The position numbers were made by a program, and so were the translations under genes. Below the pieces are notes generated by a model. That model was not told the origin of the DNA. It saw only the letters and a program-made list of their open reading frames with translations, and did no database searches. Positions 21,365-30,640 of a DNA stretch of 30,640 nt are shown here, one piece after another (position 1 is the stretch's first letter; each line of letters opens with the position of its first letter). The DNA is taken from positions 49,919,178 to 49,949,817 of the forward strand of contig JBOZIK010000001.1 of assembly GCA_051453625.1 (NCBI GenBank), in the 5' to 3' direction. The DNA comes from Welwitschia mirabilis. Taxonomy: Eukaryota; Gnetophyta; Gnetopsida; Welwitschiales.

Positions 21365-22100
21365 GATTTAAGAACGTAAGTAGTTGTTTGATTGAGTTGT
21401 TAGATATTTTGCTCTAATCTCTCTAAAGTGGAATAAGTTTCCTAGTTGAACTATTATTGGTTACTATGAATTTGAGATTGAGATTCCATGAACTTATTTA
21501 AGTGTTTCTTTTAAAGAAAGAGATGATGAATATTGGCTACTGGAAAATGAAGGAAAATAATTAGATGAAGAAGGATAAGGATTAGATCATGATGATGGAT
21601 ATGGATCCATAAGTTAACTTGTAGATGCTTGGTTGTCATTATTTTGCCTCTATGAAAATTTTGGATGACTTATCCATTCTAGGTTTTATGTATTGGAGTG
21701 AGAATTGCTTGCTATTGGTTTTCTCAATGTTTTTCTATAACATTTACTTGCTCCTTTAATTTTTATTAAAAGTAGGATGGATGGACATTCAGANNNNNNN
21801 NNNNNNNNNNNNNNNNNNNNNNNNNNNNNNNNNNNNNNNNNNNNNNNNNNNNNNNNNNNNNNNNNNNNNNNNNNNNNNNNNNNNNNNNNNNNNTAACTTG
21901 TAGATGCTTGGTTGTAATTCTTTTACCTCTATGAAAAATTTGGATGATTTCTCCATTCTGGGTTTTATGTGTTGGAGTAAGAATTGCTTGCTCTTTAGTT
22001 TTATCAATCTTTTCCTACAACATTTACTTGCTCCTCTAATTTTTCTTAAGAAGTAAGGTGGATGGGCATTCAGATGTATTATTGGTGTTTACATGGCATA
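21365..22100 (-). pseudogene. Ty3/gypsy gag C-terminus: zinc knuckle remnant, hinge and coiled coil
   Basis: Minus strand, right to left: near 22100-22060, ICHVNTNNTSECPS looks like a zinc knuckle with residues lost. At about 21990-21915, NSYSNT, a stop, NPEWRNHPNFS is the asparagine/proline/tryptophan-rich block that follows the knuckle in Athila-like gag. A second copy lies at 21615-21793 across a 100-N gap (21794-21893) and reads NLEWISHPKFS. At about 21450-21365, TYSTLERLEQNI, a stop, QLNQTTTYVLKSLN is the helical block expected next. The order agrees with gag on the right and protease on the left. Confidence 0.72.
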
Positions 22101-22249
22101 TTTAACATTTAGTATTGATAATAATGGACTTAGGATTAAGCTAAGTTATTTAATTTTCTTGAATAGTCCTTCTAATTTGTTATTGATCTTAAAATTTTAA
22201 AGAACCTTAATTATGCTAATAGATTTGACATTGTGATGTCATTTAAAAG

Positions 22250-22650
22250 GTTCATTAGGATTTTTCTAGTTCTCTAACCTTTCAAAAATTGTTTTTAAAA
22301 AGTCACAAGCTTCATCTATATTAATTTTAGAAAAGTTTCCTCTACACACCATTTCTACAAGTTATATATGATTGGAAGAGAGACCTTTGTAAAAGAAAAT
22401 AAAGGATTCTTTCATGTTAAAATTTGTATTGAGGAAATTTGAACAACAAATTCTTAAATTTTTTTAATGTTTGAAAAGAGGTCTTGTTATCTTTTTTAAA
22501 AGTTCGAAATCTCTCTCTTAATGGCATTTGATTTATGTATTTGAAAAACATTATTTACTTAAGTCAAGATAAAGAGGGGTTTTAAAGTGTACAACTAAGT
22601 TGTTACCTTTTCTTTAAGGGAAACTGGAAATAATGTTAGTTTATGTGCAT
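22250..22650 (-). pseudogene. Ty3/gypsy gag (Retrotrans_gag) remnant, minus-strand element
   Basis: Minus-strand reading from 22648 gives AHKLTLFPVSLKEKVTT, a stop, LYTLKPLFILT, VNNVFQIHKSNAIKREI, FKKDNKTSFQTLKKFKNLLF, KFPQYKF, MKESFIFFYKGLSSNHI, a stop, LVEMVCRGNFSKINIDEACD and FLKTIFERLEN. This is the capsid-like domain: L-x-L-F-P-x-S-L, a lost tryptophan region, F-x-x-x-x-x-P, the F-Y-x-G-L block, then the G-G/N-x-F-x-x-x-x-x-D-E-A-x-x-x-L block. It needs at least one frame change, and at least one stop sits where glutamine is usual. N-terminal gag to the right is not recognisable. Confidence 0.78.
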
Positions 22651-23068
22651 AAAATATGTTGGAATTTTGTGGAACAGTGGATAAAACACATGCAGTCTAT
22701 ATGAGGTGTAGAAAATATCTTTAGATTATAGTCCATGGAAATGTGATAAGTGTTAAACAATGGTTGGTTTGAAGTATACTATATGGATATTTAGGGGTTT
22801 AATAATGTAAGATGGTGTACCTAAACATTGTGGTCATGGGTAATCTTTTAATGTTAACCTAGGTTGTTGATTGTAAAAAAACATTTGAGTTAAAACCAAA
22901 TTGAAAATGGGATTAAAAATGTTGGAATGAAGGATGAGGGTTTTATCTATGAGTTGAAATATTTATTTTATTACGTTCTTCTTATGGTATTTCTCTTGAA
23001 TTGATCTTAGGGAAATATCTACCTTTGTTTTTAGTATTAGGGTTTAGGTTTGGAGTAGGAAAGGTTCC
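22651..23068. other. Unassigned, probably leader or N-terminal gag of the minus-strand element
   Basis: By position it should hold the start of gag and the leader of the minus-strand element, but no conserved block or primer-binding site is visible on that strand. Confidence 0.35.
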
Positions 23069-25014
23069 ATGGACTTTACCATTAGATTTTTGTCATTAGG
23101 TAATGTAAGATTTTAGAATATTGATGGTTGATAAGATATTTCAAAAGTCAAAAAATGTCTAAAATGTAAGTTTCAGAAGATTTTAGGATGTTTTTAAAGA
23201 AAAGGACATGGACCTAGTTAGATAGTGAAGTAGCACTAGCATTCCACAAGGAAAAGGAGCAAGAAAAGTATGAGGTAAAAACAAGGAAAAAAATATAAGT
23301 GCTAATGTAAACGAGAAAAACCTGATAGAACTATGGGTATATTGGATGAAATGCAAAAATCCTAAAATATGGTAAATGATAAAAAGACATGATGCAATGC
23401 AAGAATTAAAAAATAATGTAGTATTAAATAGAAAGAAAATAGGCTTCTTTGACATCTTCAATGTCTTCAAATCCTATGAGAAGGGACAGAGAGAAATAGA
23501 AAGAAATAAAAGTAAAACAAGACAAAACCTTAAAAAATTATGTTAGTCCTATACAAAAATTGGTATATCTATGAAAATATTAAAGTTAAATAAAACTTGT
23601 AGGAAAGGAAAATAGGACCAATTTGAATACCACGAAAGATATACTACTCACAAGAAATTTATTCAAATGTAGAAGCACTACAAGAGAACTAGTATAACAG
23701 AAATAAAAAATGCTGAAAACATAAAGTAAAAGAAAAAGAAAATTAAAAGGGCACTAGAATGAAACCTGGATAAAAATAAAGAAATGGAAAAGGCTCAGTT
23801 CAAGTTCCACTTAAAAAGAATAATACCATCCACATGAACAAGAAAAATAAAGAAAAGAGCACTCAAAACATACTAGTATGAAAGAAAATAAATGAAATTA
23901 ATAGAAAGAGAAAAGAATAGAAATAAAATTTTTTGTGCAATTCTACTATGGNNNNNNNNNNNNNNNNNNNNNNNNNNNNNNNNNNNNNNNNNNNNNNNNN
24001 NNNNNNNNNNNNNNNNNNNNNNNNNNNNNNNNNNNNNNNNNNNNNNNNNNNATGAATTTTACCATTAGATTTAGGTTATGAGTTCATGTAAGATTTTAGA
24101 ATATCAGTGGTTGATAAGATATTTTAAAAGTCAAAAAATGTCTAGAATGCAAGTTTCAGAAGATTTTAGGATGTTTCTAAAGAAAAGGATGTGCACCTAG
24201 TTAGATAGTGTAGTGGCACTAGCATTTCACAAGGAAAAGGAGCAAGAAAAGTATGAGATAAAAATGAGGAAAAAATATATAGGTTAAAGTGCTAATGTAA
24301 ATGAGAAAAACTAACAGAACTAGGGGTATGTTGGATGAAATGCAAAAACCTTAAAATATGGTAAATGATAAAAAAACATGATGCAATGCAGGAATTAAAA
24401 AATAATATAGTATTAAAAGTAAAGATGCAATGTAGAAAAAAAAGAAAGAAAATAGGCTTCTTCCACATCTTCAATATCTTCAAATCCTATGAGAAGGAAA
24501 AGAGAGAAATAAGGAGAAATAAAAGGAAAACAATAAAAACCCCTAAAAAATGTATTAATCCTATACAAAAATTGATATATCTATGAAAATGTTAAAGTTA
24601 AGTAAAACTTGTAGGAAAAGAAAATAGGACCAATTTGGATACCATAAAAGATACACTACTCATGAGAAATTTATTAAAATGTAGAAGCACTACAAGAGGC
24701 CTAGTATAATAGAAACAAAAAATGCTAAAAACATAAAGTACTAGAAGGAAAATGCTAAAATAAAAATAACCAAAAAGAAAAATAAAAAATAAAAAAAGAA
24801 AATTAAAAGGGAAGTAGAATGGAACCTGTATAAAAATAAAGAAATGAAAAAAGGATTAGTTCAAATTCCACTCAAAGAGAACTTAATACCATCCACATGA
24901 AAAAGAAAAATAAAGAAAAGAGCACTCAAAATAGACTAGTATGAAAGAAAATAAACAAAATGAATAGAAAGGAAAAAGATTAGAAACAAAAATTTTTGTG
25001 TGATCCTACTATGG
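23069..25014 (+). repeat. Direct repeat of about 0.9 kb split by a 100-N gap
   Basis: 23069-23951 and 24052-25014 are two copies, 883 and 963 bp, both starting near ATGRAYTTTACCATTAGATTT and ending CCTACTATGG or TTCTACTATGG. The right copy carries small insertions (A-rich near 24725-24800, and about 20 bp near 24420-24440). Purine-rich on the plus strand; hydrophobic minus-strand frames are composition artefacts. No gene is recognised. The minus-strand element's 5' LTR should lie about here, but the sequence is unrelated to LTRs A-C. Confidence 0.8.
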
Positions 25015-25928
25015 TTACCATGCCATTATTCCTAGAAAAGGTGCTAAAAAGCTATTGTGATGAAGTTTTTGCTATGCTTTTTATTAATGTAAATGTTATG
25101 AGTATGAGAGTTATCCTAGGGTATAAATCTAGGGAAAAAAAAATCCAACTTTTATAAATACAACTATTACTTTCATTTGAAGTGTAGCCCTAGTGTTGTT
25201 ATTTCTAAGGGATAAATGCACTAATAAAAATAGTAAAGCCTTGCATAAACCAGATCTATAACTGTCATAAAATGATTCCATATTACAAGATCATAAAGAA
25301 GAAATTTGTTGTTAATCAAATAGAGTCAGTTAGAGATAAAGCATAACCTCAAGATCTAGCACGAAAATAGAAGTAATAAGTAAACTCTTTAATGAAAATA
25401 GACTTGTTTTATAGTTGTTTCTCAAGCTTGGGTGAACACTCTAGGTTTACTTATTTTTCATAACCTATACAAAAGCATGCAAAGTAGCATATTATTCCAA
25501 AATAACATCAAATGATAGTAAACCAAGAACTAAGATTAACACAAAAGATTCATCCAAAANNNNNNNNNNNNNNNNNNNNNNNNNNNNNNNNNNNNNNNNN
25601 NNNNNNNNNNNNNNNNNNNNNNNNNNNNNNNNNNNNNNNNNNNNNNNNNNNNNNNNNNNCATATTATTCCAAAATAACATAAAATGATAGTAAACCAAGA
25701 ACTAAGATTAACACAAAAGATTCATCCAAAAAATCCTATATAGTGGACATGCAGTAACAAGTGGAATGGAAAATTGGGATAATCAGCAAAAAGTGGAAGG
25801 GAAAAATGTGTATATGATTGACTTACTACTAAAGTTGTTACATAAACCTTTACCCATGACCTTTTTCTTAGGGGCATATATGTGGATAGAAATTCTTAAC
25901 AGACACTCCAATCCTTATCATACATTAT
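25015..25928. other. Unassigned AT-rich sequence with a 72-bp gap-split repeat
   Basis: 25488-25559 and 25660-25731 are almost identical (one or two differences) on either side of a 100-N gap. Nothing else is recognised up to the start of LTR C. Confidence 0.45.
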
Positions 25929-26151
25929 TGTTGCAATGTTAATTTGTGGGAATTTGATGGTGTATTTTAAGTAATTTTGTAGGAAATTAATATAGGTTTA
26001 GATGCAATTTTGATGATTATAGAGAATCGATAATATGTTCACCGAAACATGCAATTATTAACATATTTGGAGGAATCTTAAGCTTATTTTGATACTTCAG
26101 ATTAACCATGTCAAAGACTAATTTCCCTTTAAGCTAGAAGATAGAGAGGCT

Positions 26152-26306
26152 TGTCATCCCCTTGGTCATCTCCACGACAGACAAGATGATAGCACTGCTA
26201 ACATGGATTGAATCTGCGAAGTTGACTGTGAGGCCTAAAGCTAATGGATCACCTTTTACTTTAGAGTACCATACCCATTATTGTCCCCCGATGCTCAGAA
26301 GAATAC
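26152..26306 (+). repeat. Hairpin modules in LTR C, left of the gap (26152-26193, about 26268-26306)
   Basis: The first reads TGTCATCCCC, GTCATCTCCACGACAG, AAGATGATAGC. The second is much decayed (CCCATTATTGTCCCCCGATG). Positions relative to the TATA box at 26424 match two of the three modules in LTRs A and B. Confidence 0.5.
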
Positions 26307-26423
26307 CTATTTTTATAAGAATAGAAAGAATTATCTTTGTAATGGGGTTATGCAACCCATGTGGATTGCTAGGGTTTCTTCTCCTACTCTTAGGGTTGTG
26401 CTTCTAGAACTTCAATGTAAAAC

Positions 26424-26431
26424 TATAAATA
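26424..26431 (+). promoter_or_regulatory. TATA box of LTR C (left copy)
   Basis: TATAAATA within ACTATAAATACCC, in the position of the LTR A box. Confidence 0.55.
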
Positions 26432-26640
26432 CCCTTCCTTTCCTTCACTTCCATTTCCATCNNNNNNNNNNNNNNNNNNNNNNNNNNNNNNNNNNNNNNN
26501 NNNNNNNNNNNNNNNNNNNNNNNNNNNNNNNNNNNNNNNNNNNNNNNNNNNNNNNNNNNNNNNNNNNNNNNNNNNNNNNNNNNNNNNNNNNNNNNNNNNN
26601 NNNNNNNNNNNNNNNNNNNNNNNNNNNNNNNNNGAGGCTT

Positions 26641-26792
26641 GTCATCCCCTTTGTCATCTCCATGATAGCTAGGATGATAGCACTATTGACATGGATTGAA
26701 TCTGCAGAGTTGACTATGGGGCCTGAAGTTGATGGATTACCTTTTGTTGTGAGTATCATTTCCATTGTTGTCCCTACAACACCCAAAAGAAC
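26641..26792 (+). repeat. Hairpin modules in LTR C, right of the gap (26641-26681, 26754-26792)
   Basis: Second copies of the same two modules, in the duplicated flank: GTCATCTCCATGATAG...AGGATGATAGC, and CCATTGTTGTCCCTACAACA with a worn right arm. TTGT-CCCT-ACAA still forms a short stem. Confidence 0.5.
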
Positions 26793-26911
26793 ATCTATTT
26801 TTATATGGATAGAAAGAATTATCTTTGTGATGAGGTCATGCAATCCATGTGGGTTGCTAGGATTTATTCTTCTACTCTTAGGGTTATGCTTCTAGAACTT
26901 CAATTTAAAAC

Positions 26912-26919
26912 TATAAATA
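26912..26919 (+). promoter_or_regulatory. TATA box of LTR C (right copy)
   Basis: TATAAATA within ACTATAAATACC. If the two flanks of the 172-N gap are one locus assembled twice, this and the box at 26424 are the same box. Confidence 0.55.
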
Positions 26920-27605
26920 CCATTCCTTTTCTTCACTTTCATTTTTATCTTTTGTACTAGATATCTTTGTGATGGAAGATTGAAGGACAAGAGATCCATC
27001 TAGTAGTTATAGAGAGAAGATTATCTTGGTGTTAGGATGAGTATCTTCCATTGAGGTACTACTATTTTGTTGTAAGTCGATGTTAAATTGATGATTAATT
27101 CAAGAACTCTTTTTACTCCTATTGTGTAAATGACCCTTATGGTTTAAGTTGATAACAATTTGGTGATAATTCGATAGATTATTTAGATCATAAAAGCAAC
27201 CTCAATTAAGTTTAACTTTATTAGTTTAGATTTTGCATTACATTCTATTTCATTTAATTTCCATATCTGCATTATCCATATTGTTTTTGGCATATCTTAT
27301 AGTTTATTTTGGTTAGAAAGAAGTGATAGAACTCTTTCTAATTGATCTAAGAATTAATTCTTATAACAAGAGGATTAGAATCTAAATAGGTTCACTACAC
27401 TTGCATTTCATTCATTGCATTTCATCATCTTCATTTTGCATTTTTGCATTATTATTTAATTCTCTAACTTCTAGCTTAATTTCTTTAATGAATTATGACA
27501 TTCAAGTTAACTCCCATCTATATTAGTATGTGTTTTTTCTAAGTATTGTGATTTATAGGTTTTGCTTAAGGACTTAAAGATTGCATAAATTCCACTATAA
27601 TATTT

Positions 27606-27623
27606 TAGCGTTATTACTGGGGA
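27606..27623 (+). other. Decayed primer-binding site, tRNA-Asp type
   Basis: TAGCGTTATTACTGGGGA matches 12 of 18 positions of the complement of the plant tRNA-Asp 3' end (TGGCGCCGTTGCCGGGGA), the primer site typical of Athila/Tat elements. All six mismatches are C-to-T or G-to-A. It lies 11 bp after the end of LTR C. It fixes the orientation of element C and shows where the LTR ends. Confidence 0.72.
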
Positions 27624-28293
27624 AGGCCGTAAGGAACTGGAGTATTATCACTATCCAGATAAGTGCCTTGAATTTCAACTCAAGTTATTTATTTCAAATA
27701 GTACTATATTTTTAGTATGGTTTAGTAGGTTTATTTCAGCAATTTTTACTTTCCGTAGTTTTAAAAATCACTGTTGTCCTTTCTATTATTCTCATGACAT
27801 TAGGAATGATAGTCATAAATTTTTGAATTTATTTTCTTTTTTACAAATTTTCATCTTCTCTATTGTCCCCAGAACAGTCTAGATGATAGTCTGGTTCTCT
27901 AGTTGTGGCAATTTTTGTCTGACTTTAGTTTTCTACTATTGTGATCATCATCCCTTTTATTATCCCCATGACCAAGTGGACGACTATCAGTTGTTTCTAA
28001 TTTTAGTTTTTATTTTTTATCTAAAGTATGCAAGGACATGGTAAATTCTAGTAGAAAGACAAAATATTAGAGAGAGTAGAACCTGATTGAAGAAAATATC
28101 AGAGGAGGATACTCACATTCCAGGTATGCAAATTGCAAGAATTAAAGAAGAGGATTTTTCTACTTTTATTATTTAAGAATTAGATTTTGCAAAATAAAAT
28201 TGTGAAAATAATAGCATAGAAGCAAATCATATCATTTCTTTCTCATCTATGTAAAAATCCTCTAAAAAATAAAAATAGGTCACTTCATCTAAT
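27624..28293 (+). other. Leader of element C between primer site and gag
   Basis: This is the untranslated leader, carrying three hairpin modules (separate entry). The purine-rich stretch at about 28050-28120 may correspond to the approach to gag. No coding sequence is seen. Confidence 0.55.
27772..27987 (+). repeat. Three hairpin modules in the leader of element C (27772-27814, 27852-27891, 27944-27987)
   Basis: Each copy has a TTGTCC or TCATCC half-site, a pyrimidine-rich middle with CCCC or its remnant followed by ATGAC or GAACA, then GGAATGATAGTC, AGATGATAGTC or GGACGACTATC. Spacing is about 80-95 nt. They lie in the would-be genomic RNA leader, where packaging and dimer signals of retroelements often sit. 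Confidence 0.6.
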
Positions 28294-29220
28294 ATGCCAA
28301 TCATGATAGGAACTTCAACTTCAAATGAAAATGTTACACTTAGAGATTTAATTGCTAATAGAAAATGTAAAATCCAAAATCCTTTCAATTTACTTGCTAG
28401 TAATGACATAGAATTAAGAAACTTGAGTGCCTATCCAACATTTTTAGGGGTGCCTAAGAAAGACCCTTTTCAACATCTAACCGAAATTGAACAACTTATT
28501 CTTACCTCAGGTAATGGGAAGAAATGCATTACTGATTATATTTACATGATTATCTTTCTAGTCATACTTAGAAGAAAGGCAGAAATTTTGGCATAAAACC
28601 ATTTCANNNNNNNNNNNNNNNNNNNNNNNNNNNNNNNNNNNNNNNNNNNNNNNNNNNNNNNNNNNNNNNNNNNNNNNNNNNNNNNNNNNNNNNNNNNNNN
28701 NNNNNNCCTGAGGAAGACCCTTTTCAACATCTAGCTAATATTGAATAACTTGTGCTTACCTCAAAAAGTGGAAAGAAATGCATTAGTGATTATACTTACA
28801 TAATTATTTTTCTATTCATACTTAGAGAAAAGATAAAACTTTGGCTTAAAACCATTCTACATAAGAGTCTTAGATCATGGAGTCAAGTGCAAGAAGTTTT
28901 TATTAAAAGATTTTTGAGTGAAAGTACCATGAGAGAAAGAAGGACATCACCAACTTTCAACAAGAACCTTACAAGCATTATGCCATAACATATGAACATT
29001 TTATCATAGTTACTCATTTGACCATTATGGATGAATTTCATAAAGAAGAATTGGTAGATTATTTGTATAGTGGATTGACTAGTTAAAATAAACAAGTTGT
29101 AGACTTTTCTTGTGATGGAAACTTAATGAACTTAGTCTTGAAGGATGCATGGAATGTGTTGGAAAATCTAGTAGAGATAAGTCAAACTCTGCCTAAATCC
29201 ACTAAGGAACTTAACCTGTA
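28294..29220 (+). pseudogene. Ty3/gypsy gag of element C, broken
   Basis: The frame from ATG at 28294 is open to 28596 and reads MPIMIGTSTSNENVTLRDLI, then LSAYPTFLGVPKKDPFQHLT and EIEQLI, the start of the gag capsid region. A 100-N gap (28607-28706) is followed by a second copy of 28453-28606 (DPFQHLANIE, a stop). Then LWLKTILHKSLRSWSQVQEV, FIKRFLSES, a frame change, ITNFQQEPYKHY, EELVDYLYSGLTS, a stop, NKQVVDFSCDGNLMNL and DAWNVLENLVE. These are, in order, the W-L-x-x-L, W-x-x-x-x-x-x-F-x-x-x-F, F-x-x-G-L and D-A-W blocks of Retrotrans_gag. The first methionine is a plausible gag start. Stops and frameshifts make it inactive. A 546-N gap follows. Confidence 0.8.
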
Positions 29221-29790
29221 GGATAAATCATAAAAGATTTAAAGNNNNNNNNNNNNNNNNNNNNNNNNNNNNNNNNNNNNNNNNNNNNNNNNNNNNNNNN
29301 NNNNNNNNNNNNNNNNNNNNNNNNNNNNNNNNNNNNNNNNNNNNNNNNNNNNNNNNNNNNNNNNNNNNNNNNNNNNNNNNNNNNNNNNNNNNNNNNNNNN
29401 NNNNNNNNNNNNNNNNNNNNNNNNNNNNNNNNNNNNNNNNNNNNNNNNNNNNNNNNNNNNNNNNNNNNNNNNNNNNNNNNNNNNNNNNNNNNNNNNNNNN
29501 NNNNNNNNNNNNNNNNNNNNNNNNNNNNNNNNNNNNNNNNNNNNNNNNNNNNNNNNNNNNNNNNNNNNNNNNNNNNNNNNNNNNNNNNNNNNNNNNNNNN
29601 NNNNNNNNNNNNNNNNNNNNNNNNNNNNNNNNNNNNNNNNNNNNNNNNNNNNNNNNNNNNNNNNNNNNNNNNNNNNNNNNNNNNNNNNNNNNNNNNNNNN
29701 NNNNNNNNNNNNNNNNNNNNNNNNNNNNNNNNNNNNNNNNNNNNNNNNNNNNNNNNNNNNNNNNNNNNNNNNNNNNNNNNNNNNNNNNNN

Positions 29791-30640
29791 TACAAGACCT
29801 CCTATCCATGAGGTCTCAACTTCCAAAAGCAATAAAAAAAGTAATGAAGAAGATGATGTAGAAATTTTGGACTCATATGACTTCCCATCAACATCACATG
29901 CTAAGACCACCACTAAAATTCTTCATAAGAAAACAAAAGAAAGAAATCATCTACTCCTTGGCTTGATAGGTTAAACACAAATCCTACCTATGAGGAGTAT
30001 TTAAAGACCTTGATGTAAGAGGTAAATATCAACTTATCTTTTTGGAAATTCTTATAAGAAAATCCTAAATATTTTAAGTTGTAAAAAAAATCTAGTAAGA
30101 AGAAAATAAAAACATACCATTTCTAGTAACGTTTTTGTTGTTCAATCTATTTCCAACTTAGTCATGAAAAAGTGTCCTAAATTTAAAGAATCTAGAGCAG
30201 TAAAAATTAGTATCACATTGGAAGGAAAAAAGAGAATTTGAAAAGCTTTAATTAACATAGGAGCTAGTGTAAACATCATGTCTCTTCACATATGTAAAAG
30301 ACTCAGGCTAAAAAATAGAATAGAACCTACACAAATAATTTTGGAATTNNNNNNNNNNNNNNNNNNNNNNNNNNNNNNNNNNNNNNNNNNNNNNNNNNNN
30401 AAAACCTTTAGAGATTATCAAAGACCTAGTCATCTAAATAGAGGAAGCTTTTTACCCCATAGATGTAGTCATCATTCAGGTAGAACATGATGTAGGTTAT
30501 TTACTACTCTTAGGATGAGAATTTTATGCAACTGTCCACTACATCATTGAAACATGGACTGAAATGATGGAATTTCATATACGAAATAAGAAGTTTAACA
30601 TTTAAGTATTTGATGTTAATGAAAAAAAAATATGAGATGA
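29791..30640 (+). pseudogene. Ty3/gypsy hinge and aspartic protease of element C, broken and cut by window end
   Basis: After the 546-N gap comes an acidic/serine-rich hinge, then EEYLKTLM, a stop, EVNINLSFWKFL and ENPKYFKL, the block expected just before protease. KFKESRAVKISITLEGKK, a stop, KALINIGASVNIMSLHICKR and LRLKNRIEPTQIILE form the first protease half, with the catalytic loop at 30254-30268 reading N-I-G-A-S. The catalytic aspartate is thus asparagine. A 52-N gap (30349-30400) is followed by KPLEIIKDLVI, a stop, IEEAFYPIDVVIIQVEHDVG, YLLLLG, a stop, EFYATV: the second half with the conserved hydrophobic-G flap. Several stops fit CAA-to-TAA or CGA-to-TGA changes. Reverse transcriptase would lie beyond the window. 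Confidence 0.8.

Larger units (their letters stand above)
25929..27594 (+). mobile_element. LTR C: 5' LTR of plus-strand Athila/Tat-like element
   Basis: It starts TGTTGCAATG and ends GCATAAATTCCA. It aligns with LTRs A and B but is clearly more diverged. It is followed 11 bp later by a tRNA-Asp type primer-binding site and then gag and protease on the same strand, so it is the 5' LTR. A 172-N gap (26462-26633) interrupts it, and 26634-26949 repeats 26146-26461, so its true length without that duplication would be nearer 1.2 kb. The exact right end is uncertain by a few bases. Confidence 0.75.

Noticed and set aside
23183-24483. Hydrophobic minus-strand frames resembling membrane proteins
   Set aside because: They are translations of purine-rich plus-strand DNA (runs of GAAAA); two diverged copies exist only because of the gap-flanking duplication.
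26162-26407. Open frames of 80 or more codons in the duplicated LTR C segment
   Set aside because: The DNA aligns with LTRs A and B, where the frame is not kept; this is non-coding LTR sequence.
1-30640. tRNA, rRNA, CRISPR array, bacterial operon or prophage signals
   Set aside because: None seen; the window is plant nuclear repeat-rich DNA.

Overview
This window is nuclear DNA of a plant with a large, repeat-rich genome. The evidence is eroded Ty1/copia and Ty3/gypsy (Athila/Tat-like) retrotransposons, three related LTRs of about 1.35-1.7 kb, a primer-binding site resembling the tRNA-Asp type, and a split gene with GT-AG introns and a long AT-rich intron. A gymnosperm is plausible from the old, nested, mutation-worn repeats, but that is inference. 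The sequence is a draft scaffold: gaps of 10, 100 and estimated sizes are scattered through it, and most of the 100-N gaps are flanked by diverged copies of the same sequence.

Layout. 1-3361: 3' tail of a plus-strand LTR element (A) ending in a 3' LTR at 2014-3361, which abuts a minus-strand Ty1/copia remnant (3362-3690). 5596-7928: the only host gene I can support, three consecutive minus-strand exons of a DUF726/TMCO4-like protein with matching splice phases; exons on both outer sides are missing. 7929-11750: no gene recognised, with a GC-richer block at 10581-11750. 12073-12440: plus-strand Ty1/copia gag remnant. 12606-14195: 3' tail and LTR of a second element (B) of the same family as A. 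14968-16805: a direct repeat of about 870 bp split by a gap. 17523-22650: a decayed minus-strand Athila/Tat-like element, readable from right to left as gag, zinc knuckle and hinge, protease, and the start of pol, interrupted by about 1.3 kb of unrelated sequence and gaps. 23069-25014: another gap-split direct repeat. 25929-30640: 5' LTR, decayed primer-binding site, leader, gag and protease of a third plus-strand element (C), running off the window end.

The least ordinary signal is a module of about 42 nt built around GTCGTCCCCACGACA followed by GGACGAC. It can fold in two mutually exclusive ways. It occurs three times in LTRs A and B, twice per copy in LTR C, three times in the leader of element C, and once upstream of LTR A. 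LTR B also carries a microinversion with a flanking duplication of template-switch type over its core promoter. All transposon coding regions here are broken; the DUF726 exons are open and may belong to a working gene whose other exons lie outside recognisable sequence.
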